In this document: positions 53,558-64,000 of the stretch, one piece after another
Layout: every line of letters begins with the position of its first letter
How positions within the stretch are numbered: the stretch's first letter is position 1
Source of the DNA: Xenophilus sp. AP218F
Lineage (GTDB): Bacteria > Pseudomonadota > Gammaproteobacteria > Burkholderiales > Chromobacteriaceae
NCBI GenBank assembly: GCA_002213445.1
Contig: NJIE01000030.1
Span: 1-64,000, forward strand
Reading direction: 5' to 3'
DNA: 64,000 bases
Program-made: the position numbers and the translations under genes
Notes under the pieces: generated by a model
Seen by the model: only the letters and a program-made list of their open reading frames with translations
Database searches by the model: none
What the model was told of the DNA's origin: nothing

Positions 53558-54562
53558 TCAGTCGTCAAGCTTGGCGGGTTCCACCACGATGCCGGCGCGC
53601 AGGCCCGGTTTGACCTTGGGGTTGGGGAACAGGATGCGCTCCGCGCCGCCGTGGGCGACATAACGCTCCTCGCCGTCTTCGGCGATCAGGCAGCCGTCGG
53701 GCAGCAGCGTGAAGTTTTCCACCTGCTCGTCGAGGTTCAGCCGGAAAGCCTCGCTGCGCTTGATGATGTCGTACTTGGCGCGAAACAGCGGCAGGGGGCG
53801 GGCGGAGGCGGCGTCGGGCGCGTCCTCGCCGGCCAGCAGGCGGCGCAGCGCCAGATCGATGCCGTCAAAGCGCGCCAGGTCGTTCTGGCCGAACGGCCGC
53901 GCCTTGCCAAGCTCCAGGGTGAAGGCGTCGGCCTGGCAGTGGCGGCTGGTGAAATAGCTGAAGGTGTTGGCCGGTTTGCTGTGCAGCAGGACCGCTTCGA
54001 TCTGGCAGCTTTGCAGCCAGCCAAGCTGCTGCCGGTTGTGCGGCCGGTCATGCAGGAAGGGGTAGATGGCGAATTTTTCGAATGCCGAGCCGCGGATGGC
54101 GGTGTGCAGATCGTAGTGCAGGCGCCGGCCGCGGGCGGATTCGAAGAAGCGGGCGGCTTCCCGCTCCAGCAGCGCCGCGCGGGCGGCTTCGCGCGCATCG
54201 GGATGCCGGGCGTGTTCGCCGTTGAACAGCCGGTTCATGTCGTAATCGAGGTAGCGCTCGCCCAATCGCATCGCATCCAGATTGCCGAACAGCGCCAGCA
54301 AGCGGCAGCGCAGCGGCAAGCGGCCGCTGGCCAGATCGTTCAGGATGGTGTCTACGACTTCGATCGGCGCGGTTTCGTTGCCGTGCACGCCGCAGGAGAG
54401 CAGCACGCTATCCTGGTCGGCCGCAAGGCCGGCGGGGGCGATTTCCAGGCAGCCGGGGGCTCGCCACTGGGCGGTCAGGCCGGAATCCAGAGGGAAGGGC
54501 GAAGCAGGCGCGGCGTCGGCGCTCAGCGCCTGGCGCAGAAAATGGGCGGGGGAAGTGTGCAT
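53558..54562 (-). CDS. astE: Succinylglutamate desuccinylase
   Basis: The 334-residue zinc enzyme releases glutamate and succinate in the last step of the AST arginine-degradation pathway. LLSCGVHGNETAPIEVV supplies zinc ligands His and Glu, YDLHTAIRG the third ligand, and FTLELGKARPFGQND the catalytic Glu. Start is uncertain: ATG at 54562 (MHTSPAHFL) is used; ATG at 54592 adds ten residues, and neither has a good Shine-Dalgarno sequence. The other ast genes are absent nearby. It is divergent from speA, another arginine-consuming gene. Confidence 0.9.
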   Translation of the reverse strand: MHTSPAHFLRQALSADAAPASPFPLDSGLTAQWRAPGCLEIAPAGLAADQDSVLLSCGVHGNETAPIEVVDTILNDLASGRLPLRCRLLALFGNLDAMRLGERYLDYDMNRLFNGEHARHPDAREAARAALLEREAARFFESARGRRLHYDLHTAIRGSAFEKFAIYPFLHDRPHNRQQLGWLQSCQIEAVLLHSKPANTFSYFTSRHCQADAFTLELGKARPFGQNDLARFDGIDLALRRLLAGEDAPDAASARPLPLFRAKYDIIKRSEAFRLNLDEQVENFTLLPDGCLIAEDGEERYVAHGGAERILFPNPKVKPGLRAGIVVEPAKLDD

Positions 54563-54803
54563 GGCGTCGCCGAGCGTGAATGATGCCTGCATTGTATGCG
54601 CAAGCCCTCGCCTTGAGAACCGGCCGACATCGCGCCGCGCCGCGCGCAGGTGTTGCGAAAATGAGAGAAATGGCGATTCCGTTGAAAATTTTTTCGCGGC
54701 GGAAATCTGCGATTTGTCATGCTCCGGGCGGGGCGGACGCCGCAATTGTTTGTTTTTTTTGCCTCCATGCCGCCGGCGGCGATAATCGTGGAGCGGCAAG
54801 GGT
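54563..54803. other. Left part of the astE-speA divergent region
   Basis: This stretch has no supported gene. It contains long T and A runs (about 54686-54696 and 54752-54760) and likely astE promoter sequence. Reading frames crossing it are extensions of astE or have no ribosome-binding site. Confidence 0.5.
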
Positions 54804-54821
54804 TGTGCATTAAATTGCACA
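54804..54821. promoter_or_regulatory. Symmetric operator-like site between astE and speA
   Basis: TGTGCA-TTAAAT-TGCACA is an inverted repeat with perfect six-base arms and a six-base AT centre, 18 bp in all. The TGT-N12-ACA skeleton and spacing fit TyrR-class sites better than CRP sites (TGTGA-N6-TCACA). It lies 25 bp upstream of the speA minus-35 box. Confidence 0.55.
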
Positions 54822-54846
54822 GCGCAGAATGCGCGCGTTTTTTTAC

Positions 54847-54874
54847 TTGTCAATCAGCGTGATGTTGTTACAAT
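54847..54874 (+). promoter_or_regulatory. Sigma-70 promoter for speA
   Basis: TTGTCA (54847-54852), a 16-base spacer and TACAAT (54869-54874). It gives a leader of roughly 135 bases before the speA ATG. Confidence 0.7.
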
Positions 54875-55015
54875 CCGCGCTCGTTTGCGCTTTGCAACAT
54901 CGACAATTTATCTGTTTCGCTCCGACATCCCAGGCCCACATAAAAGCTGTACAGCCCGAAAGCCGCGCACTAAGGAGCGGGGTTTATCCATCATAAGTTC
55001 TGAGAGGAAAACTCA

Positions 55016-56896
<1,881 letters not shown>

Positions 56897-56919
56897 GCGG
56901 CGGCAGTGCCATGCTTGCA

Positions 56920-56945
56920 AACCGGGCCTCGCGCCCGGTTTTTTA
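56920..56945 (+). terminator. Terminator after speA
   Basis: AACCGGGC pairs with GCCCGGTT, followed by four T. Confidence 0.87.
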
Positions 56946-56973
56946 TTGCCCGCGCCAAGCGCGGGCGGCGGCC

Positions 56974-57486
56974 TCAGCCGACGGCTGGGGCAAAGTAGCG
57001 GCTGGGTCCGTCTATGCCGTCCAGCTCGATCAGGCCCTGGTCGGCGAGGCCCAGCTTGACGAGCACGCGGCAGGAGGCCGCGTTGTCCGGCGCGGTGATG
57101 CCCACCACGTAGTCTATGCCCAGGCGCGCTTTCGCGTCGCGCAGCGCGGCGGCGGCGGATTCGGTGGCGTAGCCCTGGCCCCAGTGGCGCTGCAAGAAGG
57201 CGTAGCCGATGTCCGGGTGGGGCAGGGCGTCGCGTTTGACCAGACCGCAGATGCCGACCGGCTCGCCGCTGTCGCGCAGCGCCGTCAGCAGCAGGCCGTG
57301 GCCGTGGGCGGCGTAGCTCGCTTGCGGGCCGGCTTCGATATAGCGGCGGGCGTCGTTCAGGTCGCGCACGTCTTTGTCGCCGATGTTCTGGATGAAGCCC
57401 GGTTCGTTCAATAGCTCGAGGATGAAGGCGGCGTCTTCCAGCTGCAGCGGGCGCAATTCCAGACGCGGGGTGAAAATGGGTGTCAT
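56974..57486 (-). CDS. GNAT family N-acetyltransferase (RimJ/RimL-like)
   Basis: The 170-residue protein begins [20 protein letters not shown], the typical start of the RimJ/RimL acetyltransferase group, and has the acetyl-CoA-binding motif A region in [20 protein letters not shown] (R/Q-x-x-G-x-G/A). It transfers acetyl groups to an amine or N-terminus; the target is unknown. It is monocistronic, leftward and facing speA. Confidence 0.87.
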   Translation of the reverse strand: MTPIFTPRLELRPLQLEDAAFILELLNEPGFIQNIGDKDVRDLNDARRYIEAGPQASYAAHGHGLLLTALRDSGEPVGICGLVKRDALPHPDIGYAFLQRHWGQGYATESAAAALRDAKARLGIDYVVGITAPDNAASCRVLVKLGLADQGLIELDGIDGPSRYFAPAVG

Positions 57487-57617
57487 TGCGGATAAGGTGC
57501 GTGATGAATGCGGGACGTTCAGTGTGCCAGAGGGCGGCGCGGGCGGCCAGATGGAAAAACGGCGGCCGCGAGGCCGCCGTTTGGCGCCGGCAGGGGCGCG
57601 TCAGCGCCCGGCCGCGA

Positions 57618-59018
57618 TCAGCACTCGACGATATTGACCGGCACTTCGATCACATTGATCGCCAGGCCGCCGCGCGCGGTTTCCTTGTACTTGCTGTTCA
57701 TGTCCATGCCGGTGTCGCGCATGGTCTTGATGACGCGATCGAGCGACACGAAATGCTGGCCGTCGCCGCGCAGCGCCATGCGCACGGCGTTGATGGCTTT
57801 CACCGACGCCATCGCGTTGCGTTCGATGCACGGCACTTGCACTAGGCCGCCCACCGGGTCGCAGGTCAGGCCCAGGTTGTGCTCCATGCCGATTTCCGCG
57901 GCGTTTTCCACCTGCTCCGGCGTGCCGCCCATGACTTCGCACAAGGCGCCTGCGGCCATGGAGCAGGCCGAGCCGACCTCGCCCTGGCAGCCGACTTCGG
58001 CGCCGGAGATCGAGGCGTTGAGCTTGAACAGGATGCCGATGGCGCCGGCGGTGAGCAGGAAGCGAACGATGCCGTCTTCGTTGGCGCCCGGCACGAAGCG
58101 CGCGTAGTAATGCATCACCGCCGGGATGATGCCGGCCGCGCCGTTGGTCGGCGCGGTGACCACGCGGCCGCCGGCCGCGTTCTCCTCGTTCACCGCCAGC
58201 GCGTAGAGGTTGACCCAGTCCATCACCGTCAGCGGGTCGCGCATCGCGGCTTCCGGCTCCGCCAGCAGTTTTTTGTGCATGTCGGCGGCGCGGCGCTTGA
58301 CCTTCATGCCGCCCGGCAGGATGCCCTCGCGCTCGCAGCCGCGTTTGACACAGGCCTGCATCACGCTCCAGATATTGAGCAGGCCGGCGCGCACTTCTTC
58401 CTCGCTGCGCCAGGACAGTTCGTTTTCCAGCATGATCTGGCTGATGCTCTTGCCGTGGCGCTGGCACAGCGCCAGCAGCTCCGCCGCGCTCTTGAACGGG
58501 TGTTTCAGTTCGGTCACGCCCGGCGGCGCGAAGCCGGCGTCGATGGCGGCTTCATCCACCACGAAGCCGCCGCCCACCGAGTAATAGGCGCGCTTGGACA
58601 GGCTTTGGCCGGCGGCGTCGAAGGCTTCGAAGATCATGCCGTTGGGGTGGTAGGGCAGAGTCTTTTTCTTGTGCAGGATCAGGTGTTCGCCTTCCACGAA
58701 CGGCACCGCGCGGCTGCCCAGCAGGCGGATCTGGCGCGAGGCGCGGATGGCTTCCAGCATGCCGTCCACCGCGTCGGTATCGACAAGGTCTGGCTGCTCG
58801 CCCTGCAGGCCCAGAAGCACGGCCACATCGGTGCCGTGACCCTTGCCGGTGGCGCCCAGCGAGCCGAACATTTCGGCATGGACGCGGGCGGTATCCGCCA
58901 GCTGGCCGTTCTTTTCCAGGCGGCTGACGAACTGGCGGGCGGCGCGCATCGGCCCCACGGTGTGGGAGCTGGACGGGCCGATGCCAATCTTGAACAAATC
59001 GAAAACACTGATGGCCAT
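57618..59018 (-). CDS. sdaA: L-serine ammonia-lyase (iron-sulphur)
   Basis: The 466-residue single-chain enzyme deaminates serine to pyruvate. The N-terminal [16 protein letters not shown] region forms the beta domain. The catalytic domain has [4Fe-4S] ligands in [12 protein letters not shown] (Cys344), NLGLTCDP (Cys386) and VQVPCIERN (Cys397). The chain ends in Cys466, the position where related enzymes place a C-terminal cysteine on the fourth iron in the resting state. The start at 59018 is used because homology begins with [24 protein letters not shown] lies upstream. Confidence 0.95.
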   Translation of the reverse strand: MAISVFDLFKIGIGPSSSHTVGPMRAARQFVSRLEKNGQLADTARVHAEMFGSLGATGKGHGTDVAVLLGLQGEQPDLVDTDAVDGMLEAIRASRQIRLLGSRAVPFVEGEHLILHKKKTLPYHPNGMIFEAFDAAGQSLSKRAYYSVGGGFVVDEAAIDAGFAPPGVTELKHPFKSAAELLALCQRHGKSISQIMLENELSWRSEEEVRAGLLNIWSVMQACVKRGCEREGILPGGMKVKRRAADMHKKLLAEPEAAMRDPLTVMDWVNLYALAVNEENAAGGRVVTAPTNGAAGIIPAVMHYYARFVPGANEDGIVRFLLTAGAIGILFKLNASISGAEVGCQGEVGSACSMAAGALCEVMGGTPEQVENAAEIGMEHNLGLTCDPVGGLVQVPCIERNAMASVKAINAVRMALRGDGQHFVSLDRVIKTMRDTGMDMNSKYKETARGGLAINVIEVPVNIVEC

Positions 59019-59355
59019 GATAATGCTTCTCTTAAGGGGAAAACCCCGGATCGGGTCCGGGTTGTTGTCGGGCAACGCCCCGCGCGGACGCGGTTGGTTG
59101 TCGCTTAATGTTGGTATAGGCGATTCCCTCTTTCGCCATGGGCGAGGGATGCTTTTGCTTCGTTGTTTGGCCGGCGGCGCCAGCGTGCGCAAGGTTACCG
59201 TAGCATGCCGGCGCTGGCCACCCTGCCGGCAACAGGGGCTTTTCCGATTTTGAGGCGGCGCATGTTGCTTGTTTGACAATTAAGACTATAAATACCCTAA
59301 GTAAATTTCCCTAACCTTTAACTGGTGTCGGGGCGTATCGCGTCGAGGAGCTTCC
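59019..59355. other. Divergent region between sdaA and a chemoreceptor gene
   Basis: No gene is supported. On the sdaA side a hairpin CCCGGA/TCCGGG lies at about 59046-59062. The part at 59271-59330 is AT-rich and contains TTGACA at about 59273, probably promoter sequence of the chemoreceptor gene. A glycine-riboswitch consensus was looked for and not found. Confidence 0.45.
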
Positions 59356-60972
59356 ATGACCATTACCAAACGGTTGCTGTTGACCATCGTGCTGGCCCTG
59401 ATCGCCATGTTGCTGGTGGGCGGCCAGGGCTTGTGGCAGCAAAGGCAGGCGAATGACCGTTTCAATTATCTGAAGGTCAACACCTTCCCCAGCATCCACG
59501 CGCTGGACGACGCCAAGGAGGCGTTCGCCGAGTCGCGGTTGACCGTCGCGCGCAGCGTGGCCCTTACCGACCCGGCGGCGAAGGCCGCGCAGCAGGCGGC
59601 GGTGGCCGACCTGGACAAGCGCATCGACGCCGCGCTGGCGGAATACGAGAAGGACCTGATCTCCAACGACGCGGACCGCAAGCTGCTGAACGTGGATCGG
59701 GACCTGCTGGCCAAGTACCGCGCCACGCGCGAGCAATACCAGCAGGCTCTGCACGCCAACAACGTGGCGCAGGCCGACAAGCTGATGACCGCCGAAATGG
59801 CGGACGAAGGCAAGGCGCTCAACCAGGCTTTTCTCGATCACATCGAATTCAATTACAAGCTGGCCGAAAGCCTGAACAAGGACAATGAAGCCGCCTACCA
59901 GGCCGCGCAGTGGCAGTCCTCGCTGGTGGTGGTGCTGGCTGTGCTGATTTGCGGCGGCCTCAGCACGCATCTTTACCTGAATATCCGCAGCAGCCTGGAA
60001 CAGATATTGAACACGATGCAAACCGTGCGCACCTCGCTGGACTTCCGGCTGCGGGTGCCGATCGCGCGCATGGACGAAATCGGCAAGGCCGCGGCCGCTT
60101 TCAACGAGCTGATGGGACGTTTGCAGCAAAGCTTTCAGGAAATCAAGCACAGCGTGACCGCGATGGAGCAGTCCATCGTGCACATGGCGGCCTCATCCAG
60201 CGACATTGCCAGCAGTTCGGTGCAGCAAAGCGAATCCGCCTCCGCCATGGCGGCGGCGGTGGAAGAGGTCACCGTCAGCATCAATCATGTCGCCGACCGC
60301 GCGCATGAGGCCAATACCCAGGCGCGCGAGGCCGGCGAAAGCGCCGATCGCGGCAGCCACGTGGTGCTGGGCGCGGTGCGCGGCATCACCTCGGTGGCGG
60401 AATCCATCAACGACGCCGCCGGCCGCATCGGCAAGCTGCGCGAGGACAGCGCCACCATCGCCACCGTGCTGGGGGTGATCAAGGATATCGCCGATCAAAC
60501 CAATCTGCTGGCCTTGAACGCGGCGATCGAAGCGGCTCGCGCCGGCGAAATGGGCCGCGGCTTCGCGGTGGTGGCGGACGAAGTGCGCAAGCTGGCGGAA
60601 CGCACCGCCAGCTCCACTACCGAGATTTCCGGCGTCATCGACAAGATGCAGCAGGGCACCGAAGCCGCTGTCAACAGCATGGAGCAGGTGGTGGTGCGGG
60701 TGAATCAGGAGGCGGAAAACGCGCGCGGCGCCAGCGAGGCCATCCAGCAGATCAAGAGCAATTCCAGCCAGGCGATGACGCTGGTCAGCGAGATTTCGGA
60801 CAGCATCGTGGAGCAGGGCAGCGCCAGCAACACCATCGCGCAGAAGGTGGAGCAGATCGCGCAAATGGCGGAGGCCAACTCCAAAGCTTCGTCGGAATCG
60901 GCCAGCTCCGCCATGCAGTTGCGCGAGCAGGCCGGGCATATCCAGAAAACGGTGGCGCAATATCAGGTATGA
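59356..60972 (+). CDS. Methyl-accepting chemotaxis protein with four-helix-bundle sensor
   Basis: The 538-residue receptor has a membrane helix at about 10-29, a periplasmic 4HB_MCP domain (about 35-185), a second helix (about 187-207), HAMP (about 208-260) and a cytoplasmic signalling coiled-coil. The hairpin tip reads [20 protein letters not shown] followed by [15 protein letters not shown], which binds CheA and CheW. Ligand is unknown. GAGGAG precedes the ATG. It lacks a C-terminal CheR/CheB-docking pentapeptide. Confidence 0.93.
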   Translation: MTITKRLLLTIVLALIAMLLVGGQGLWQQRQANDRFNYLKVNTFPSIHALDDAKEAFAESRLTVARSVALTDPAAKAAQQAAVADLDKRIDAALAEYEKDLISNDADRKLLNVDRDLLAKYRATREQYQQALHANNVAQADKLMTAEMADEGKALNQAFLDHIEFNYKLAESLNKDNEAAYQAAQWQSSLVVVLAVLICGGLSTHLYLNIRSSLEQILNTMQTVRTSLDFRLRVPIARMDEIGKAAAAFNELMGRLQQSFQEIKHSVTAMEQSIVHMAASSSDIASSSVQQSESASAMAAAVEEVTVSINHVADRAHEANTQAREAGESADRGSHVVLGAVRGITSVAESINDAAGRIGKLREDSATIATVLGVIKDIADQTNLLALNAAIEAARAGEMGRGFAVVADEVRKLAERTASSTTEISGVIDKMQQGTEAAVNSMEQVVVRVNQEAENARGASEAIQQIKSNSSQAMTLVSEISDSIVEQGSASNTIAQKVEQIAQMAEANSKASSESASSAMQLREQAGHIQKTVAQYQV

Positions 60973-60990
60973 GCGCGGGGCAAGCGCAAA

Positions 60991-61024
60991 ACAGGGCCGC
61001 GCGGCGTTTGCCGCGCGGCCCTGT
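60991..61024. terminator. Strong hairpin between the chemoreceptor gene and dbpA
   Basis: ACAGGGCCGCGCGGC and GCCGCGCGGCCCTGT form a perfect 15-bp stem with a GTTT loop. A-rich sequence on the left gives a U-tract to leftward dbpA transcripts; the right side has CCTTTA. Confidence 0.75.
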
Positions 61025-61075
61025 CCTTTATGGGCGGCCCGCCTGCGAAGCAAGGCCGCCCGGTCTTTTGCCGGC

Positions 61076-62458
61076 TTAGCCGACCAGACGCATCTTGAAG
61101 GTCTTGCCCTTGATCTTGCCGCCGGACAAACGCGCCAGCGCCTGCTCGGCGATATCGCGTTCCAGCGCCACGAAGCTGGCGAATTCGAAAATGTTGATCT
61201 TGCCGATCTGGCTGCCCTGGAAGCCGGCGTCGCCGGTCAGCGCGCCCAGCAAGTCGCCCGGGCGCAGCTTTTCGCGTTTGCCGCCGGCGATCTCCAGCGT
61301 CACCATCGGCGGCAGCAGGGGGCCGCCGGGCGCCGGGGTGAGCTCGTCTACCTCGGCCCAGGTCAGCTCCGCCTTCTGGTAATCCTCGATCTGGGTCAGG
61401 CGTCGCGCGTCGCTGTCTGTCGCCAGCGTCATCGCCAGGCCGTGCTCGCCGCCGCGGCCGGTGCGGCCGATGCGATGGATGTGCACTTCCGGGTCGTGGC
61501 TGACGTCGACGTTGATCACCAGATCCAGGTCCTTGATGTCCAGACCGCGGGCGGCCACATCGGTGGCCACCAGCACCGTGGCGCTCTTGTTGGCGAAGCG
61601 CAGCAGAATCTGGTCGCGCTCGCGCTGCTCCAGGTCGCCGTATAGCGCCAGCGCGTAAAAGCCGGCGGCCTGCAGCTCGCGCACCAGCTCCTTGCAGCGC
61701 TCCTTGGTGTTGCAGAACGCCAGCGCCGAGGCGGGGCGCACGTGGCGCAGGATGCGGGCGACGGTGTCTAGGCGGGTTTCCGGCTTGACCTTGTAGAACC
61801 ATTGCTCGATGTGATCGGCGCTGTGCAGCGATTCCACCTTCACTTCCACCGGGTTCTTCAGGAACTGCGCGCTCGCTTTGCGGATGTCTTCCGGGTAGGT
61901 GGCGGAGAACAGCAGCGTCTGGCGGTTGCGCGGGCAGGCGCGCACGATGCCGACGATTTCCTCGATGAAGCCCATGTCCACCATGCGGTCGGCTTCGTCC
62001 AGCACCAGGGTTTTCACGCCGGCCAGGTTCAGCGTTTCGCGGAACAGATGGTCCTGCAACCGGCCGGGCGTGCCCACCACGATGTGAGCGCCGTGCTCCA
62101 GCGAGCCGATTTGCGGACCCATCGGCGTGCCGCCGGTCAGCGTCACCACCTTGATGTTGTCGATGGCGCGCGCCAGACGGCGGATTTCCTGCGCCACCTG
62201 TTCCGCCAGTTCGCGGGTGGGGCACAACACCAGGCCCTGCACGCCGAACCAGCGCGGATTGAGGCTGGCCAGGAGGCCCAAGCCGAAGGCCGCGGTCTTG
62301 CCGCTGCCGGTCTTGGCCTGGGCAATCAGGTCGCGGCCATCCAGGATGGCGGGCAGGCTTTCGGCCTGGATCGGCGTCATGCTGTGATAGCCCAGGCTAT
62401 CCAGGTTGGTCAGCAGGGCGCTGGGCAGGGGCAGGGAAGAAAAAGCGGCTTTTTTCAC
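61076..62458 (-). CDS. dbpA: ATP-dependent RNA helicase DbpA
   Basis: The 460-residue DEAD-box helicase has motif I AKTGSGKTAAF, DEAD in LVLDEADRMVDMGF, SAT, and HRIGRTGRGGEHG, then a C-terminal RNA-recognition domain (about 385-460; GDLLGALTGDAGFQGSQIGK and NIFEFASFVALE). That RNA-binding end targets helix 92 of 23S rRNA for large-subunit assembly, and with the length (E. coli 457) sets it apart from RhlE. The GTG at 62458 is used, giving MKKAAFSSLPLP close to the E. coli start. The frame opens at a TTG upstream that has no support. Ribosome-binding site is weak. Confidence 0.92.
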   Translation of the reverse strand: MKKAAFSSLPLPSALLTNLDSLGYHSMTPIQAESLPAILDGRDLIAQAKTGSGKTAAFGLGLLASLNPRWFGVQGLVLCPTRELAEQVAQEIRRLARAIDNIKVVTLTGGTPMGPQIGSLEHGAHIVVGTPGRLQDHLFRETLNLAGVKTLVLDEADRMVDMGFIEEIVGIVRACPRNRQTLLFSATYPEDIRKASAQFLKNPVEVKVESLHSADHIEQWFYKVKPETRLDTVARILRHVRPASALAFCNTKERCKELVRELQAAGFYALALYGDLEQRERDQILLRFANKSATVLVATDVAARGLDIKDLDLVINVDVSHDPEVHIHRIGRTGRGGEHGLAMTLATDSDARRLTQIEDYQKAELTWAEVDELTPAPGGPLLPPMVTLEIAGGKREKLRPGDLLGALTGDAGFQGSQIGKINIFEFASFVALERDIAEQALARLSGGKIKGKTFKMRLVG

Positions 62459-62554
62459 AATGGCTTGGCGTAATGCGGTAAAGGGCTGGCAGTGTAACAG
62501 GCTCGGGGCGGAATTGGCCAAACTTGTCGCGGTTTGGCCCGTCCCTGGCGCGTT

Positions 62555-64000
62555 TTACACCTTGAAGCGCGAAACCGAATCGCTTAGCCGCTGGGCCAGC
62601 GCTTCCAGTTCTTCCGCGGCGTTGACGGTTTGCTGGATTTCGGCGTCGTTGGTGCGCGCCATGTCGGCGATGGTGTCTATGCTTTCGTTTACGGTGCGGC
62701 TGGTCAGGCGCTGCTGCTCGGTAACCTGCACGATCTGCTGCAGGCCCTGGCGCACTTCCGCCACCGACTGGTTGGCGGCCGCCAGCACGTTGGCGACGGT
62801 GTCGGTGGAGCGACGGCTGGCCTCCAGCGAACTGAGCCCCGCGGCGACGGCTTCGCGCACCGCGTCGGTCTTGCTGTTGAGCGAGCTGGTGACGGTGTCG
62901 ATCTCGCTGGCCGAGCGGGCGGACTTTTCCGCCAGCTTGCGCACTTCGTCGGCCACCACCGCGAAGCCGCGGCCCTGCTCTCCGGCGCGCGCGGCTTCGA
63001 TGGCGGCGTTGAGCGCCAGCAAGTTGGTCTGCTCGGCGATTTCGCGCACTTCCTTGGTCATATTGGTGATCACCGCGGTGGAGCTGACCAGATCGCTTTC
63101 GGCTTCGGCCATCAGCTGCACGGCCCGTTCCGCCTGGCCAACTTCCTTTTGCAGCTGCGCGAGGCTTTGCCGGCCCTGCTCGGAGCGTTTCAGGCTTTCG
63201 TCGGCGCCGGCGTTGACCTGGTCGGCCTGGCCGGCGATTTCGCCGATGTGCACCGCCAGCTGCTCCACCGCGCCGGCTGCCGCCTGAGACTGGGCGTTCT
63301 GCTGGTGCGAGCTGGCGGCCAGCTGGTTGGCCCCGCCGGCGAGCTGGCGCGACGCTTCGGTGACGGCGCGGGCGGAATCGCCCACCTGGCGCACCAGATC
63401 GGCGATGGCGCTCAGCATCTGGTTGAAGTAGCTGGCAGTGATGCCGATCTCGTCCTTGTGGTCGGCGCGCAGGCGGCGGGTGAGGTCGCCTTCGCCCTTG
63501 GCCAGCTCGGCGAGGCCGGCGGCCATGGCGTTGAGCGGGCGGGTGACGAAGCGGCGGATGAACAGATAGACCACCGCCATCATCGGCAGTGAGGCGAACA
63601 GGGCGAACAGGATGCTCTGGGTGCGGAAGTCGTCTACCGCCGCGTACGGTTTTTCCAGCGAGATGCGCATGCTGACCACGCCCAGCGGGGTTTTCTCCGG
63701 CACCAGGTGGCAGGCGATGCAATTTTTGCCCAGGTAGTTTTTCGAGGCGAGGGCGGGGTAGACCACGCGCAGGTGTTCGCCCAGTTGCGGGGTGGTTTCG
63801 ATCTGGATGTGGGGCTTGCCGTCGGCCAGCGCGGCGCGTTCGACATCGTCGCTGGCGCGGCTTTTCTCGCCGGCGTTGCCCGGCCCGAACTGCTTGCTGA
63901 CCGCTTCGCCGCGGATCACGCGCAGGTCGCGGACTGCCGACAGTTCCTTGATCTGGTCGAGGAAGACGTCGCGCTGGCCGACGGTGCCGGTGATCATCAT
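62555..64000 (-). CDS. Methyl-accepting chemotaxis protein with a periplasmic CxxCH haem motif (5' end outside the window)
   Basis: The last 481 residues of a chemoreceptor. The visible periplasmic part (about residues 1-125) has CIACH (codons at 63721-63707) in [17 protein letters not shown], a c-type haem attachment motif. Then come a membrane helix (about 128-148), HAMP (about 150-205) and a methyl-accepting coiled-coil with the [20 protein letters not shown] tip. No N-terminal membrane helix is seen, so the gene must continue past the window edge; the apparent ATG at 64000 is coincidental. It likely senses redox state, oxygen or nitric oxide. Confidence 0.88.
   Translation of the reverse strand: MMITGTVGQRDVFLDQIKELSAVRDLRVIRGEAVSKQFGPGNAGEKSRASDDVERAALADGKPHIQIETTPQLGEHLRVVYPALASKNYLGKNCIACHLVPEKTPLGVVSMRISLEKPYAAVDDFRTQSILFALFASLPMMAVVYLFIRRFVTRPLNAMAAGLAELAKGEGDLTRRLRADHKDEIGITASYFNQMLSAIADLVRQVGDSARAVTEASRQLAGGANQLAASSHQQNAQSQAAAGAVEQLAVHIGEIAGQADQVNAGADESLKRSEQGRQSLAQLQKEVGQAERAVQLMAEAESDLVSSTAVITNMTKEVREIAEQTNLLALNAAIEAARAGEQGRGFAVVADEVRKLAEKSARSASEIDTVTSSLNSKTDAVREAVAAGLSSLEASRRSTDTVANVLAAANQSVAEVRQGLQQIVQVTEQQRLTSRTVNESIDTIADMARTNDAEIQQTVNAAEELEALAQRLSDSVSRFKV

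Noticed and set aside
54804-54821. CRP site between astE and speA
   Set aside because: The half-sites TGTGC/GCACA are eight bases apart, while CRP needs TGTGA-N6-TCACA; the total length is also wrong.
59019-59270. Glycine riboswitch in the sdaA leader
   Set aside because: Serine/glycine genes can carry one, so the leader was read for the glycine aptamer core, but the conserved blocks are absent.
59230-59355. Sigma-28 promoter for the chemoreceptor at 59356
   Set aside because: A TCCGAT-like hexamer exists near 59236 but there is no TAAA-type element 15 bases upstream and the distance to the gene is large.

Overview
The window is ordinary, gene-dense chromosome of a GC-rich, flagellated betaproteobacterium. 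Gene content and order (a Neisseria-type porin, DUF3579, DUF2788, the flgBCDEFGHIJKL run, speA, DbpA and RhlE helicases) fit Chromobacterium or a close Chromobacteriaceae relative best; that assignment is inferred from families, not from a database search. No insertion sequence, prophage, CRISPR array or rRNA was seen. One tRNA (Thr, anticodon TGT) is present.

Layout. 1-4822: tail of an ExbD-like gene, a secreted M13 metallopeptidase, a lipoprotein endonuclease I, a porin and a DUF3579 gene. 4941-14844: DinG helicase divergent from an Orn/Lys/Arg decarboxylase, then argF and argG, an EamA exporter with a DUF2788 gene, and argS. 14913-19133: mostly leftward genes (FMN-binding split-barrel protein, S53 peptidase, two small exported proteins) around tRNA-Thr, with two gene-poor stretches. 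19245-25016: an amino-acid-binding lipoprotein, then gyrA translationally coupled to two hotdog thioesterases, then serC. 25081-30514: NudC, a YbdK-type ligase overlapping a CPA2 antiporter, MtfA and an MHS-type MFS transporter.

30651-37789 is a carbohydrate module: two ABC permeases, a binding protein and a BadF-type sugar kinase read leftward, divergent from a ROK regulator followed by a cytoplasmic GH9 hydrolase. By analogy with vibrio chitobiose/glucosamine loci this probably imports and processes glucosamine-type oligosaccharides; the transport ATPase must be encoded elsewhere. 37848-43079 holds RhlE, a membrane EAL protein with altered catalytic residues, an unknown protein and a two-receiver regulator with a degenerate first receiver.

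43314-53492 is the flagellar rod-hook cluster flgB-flgL. It carries a sigma-54-type promoter before flgB, a terminator-like hairpin between flgI and flgJ, and a sigma-28-type promoter at the flgJ/flgK junction, which together suggest staged expression. 53558-64000: astE divergent from speA around a symmetric operator-like site, a GNAT acetyltransferase, sdaA, a four-helix-bundle chemoreceptor, DbpA, and a chemoreceptor cut by the window end whose sensor domain has a CxxCH haem-attachment motif. Arginine and polyamine metabolism recurs through the window (argF, argG, argS, speA, astE and the biodegradative-type decarboxylase) but not as one operon.

No clearly new multi-gene system was found. 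The observations most worth following are the haem-motif chemoreceptor, an RNA fold that would hide the ribosome-binding site of the MFS gene, the terminator hairpin in the argF leader, a shared operator-like sequence in the sugar locus, and the unusual EAL and receiver domains.
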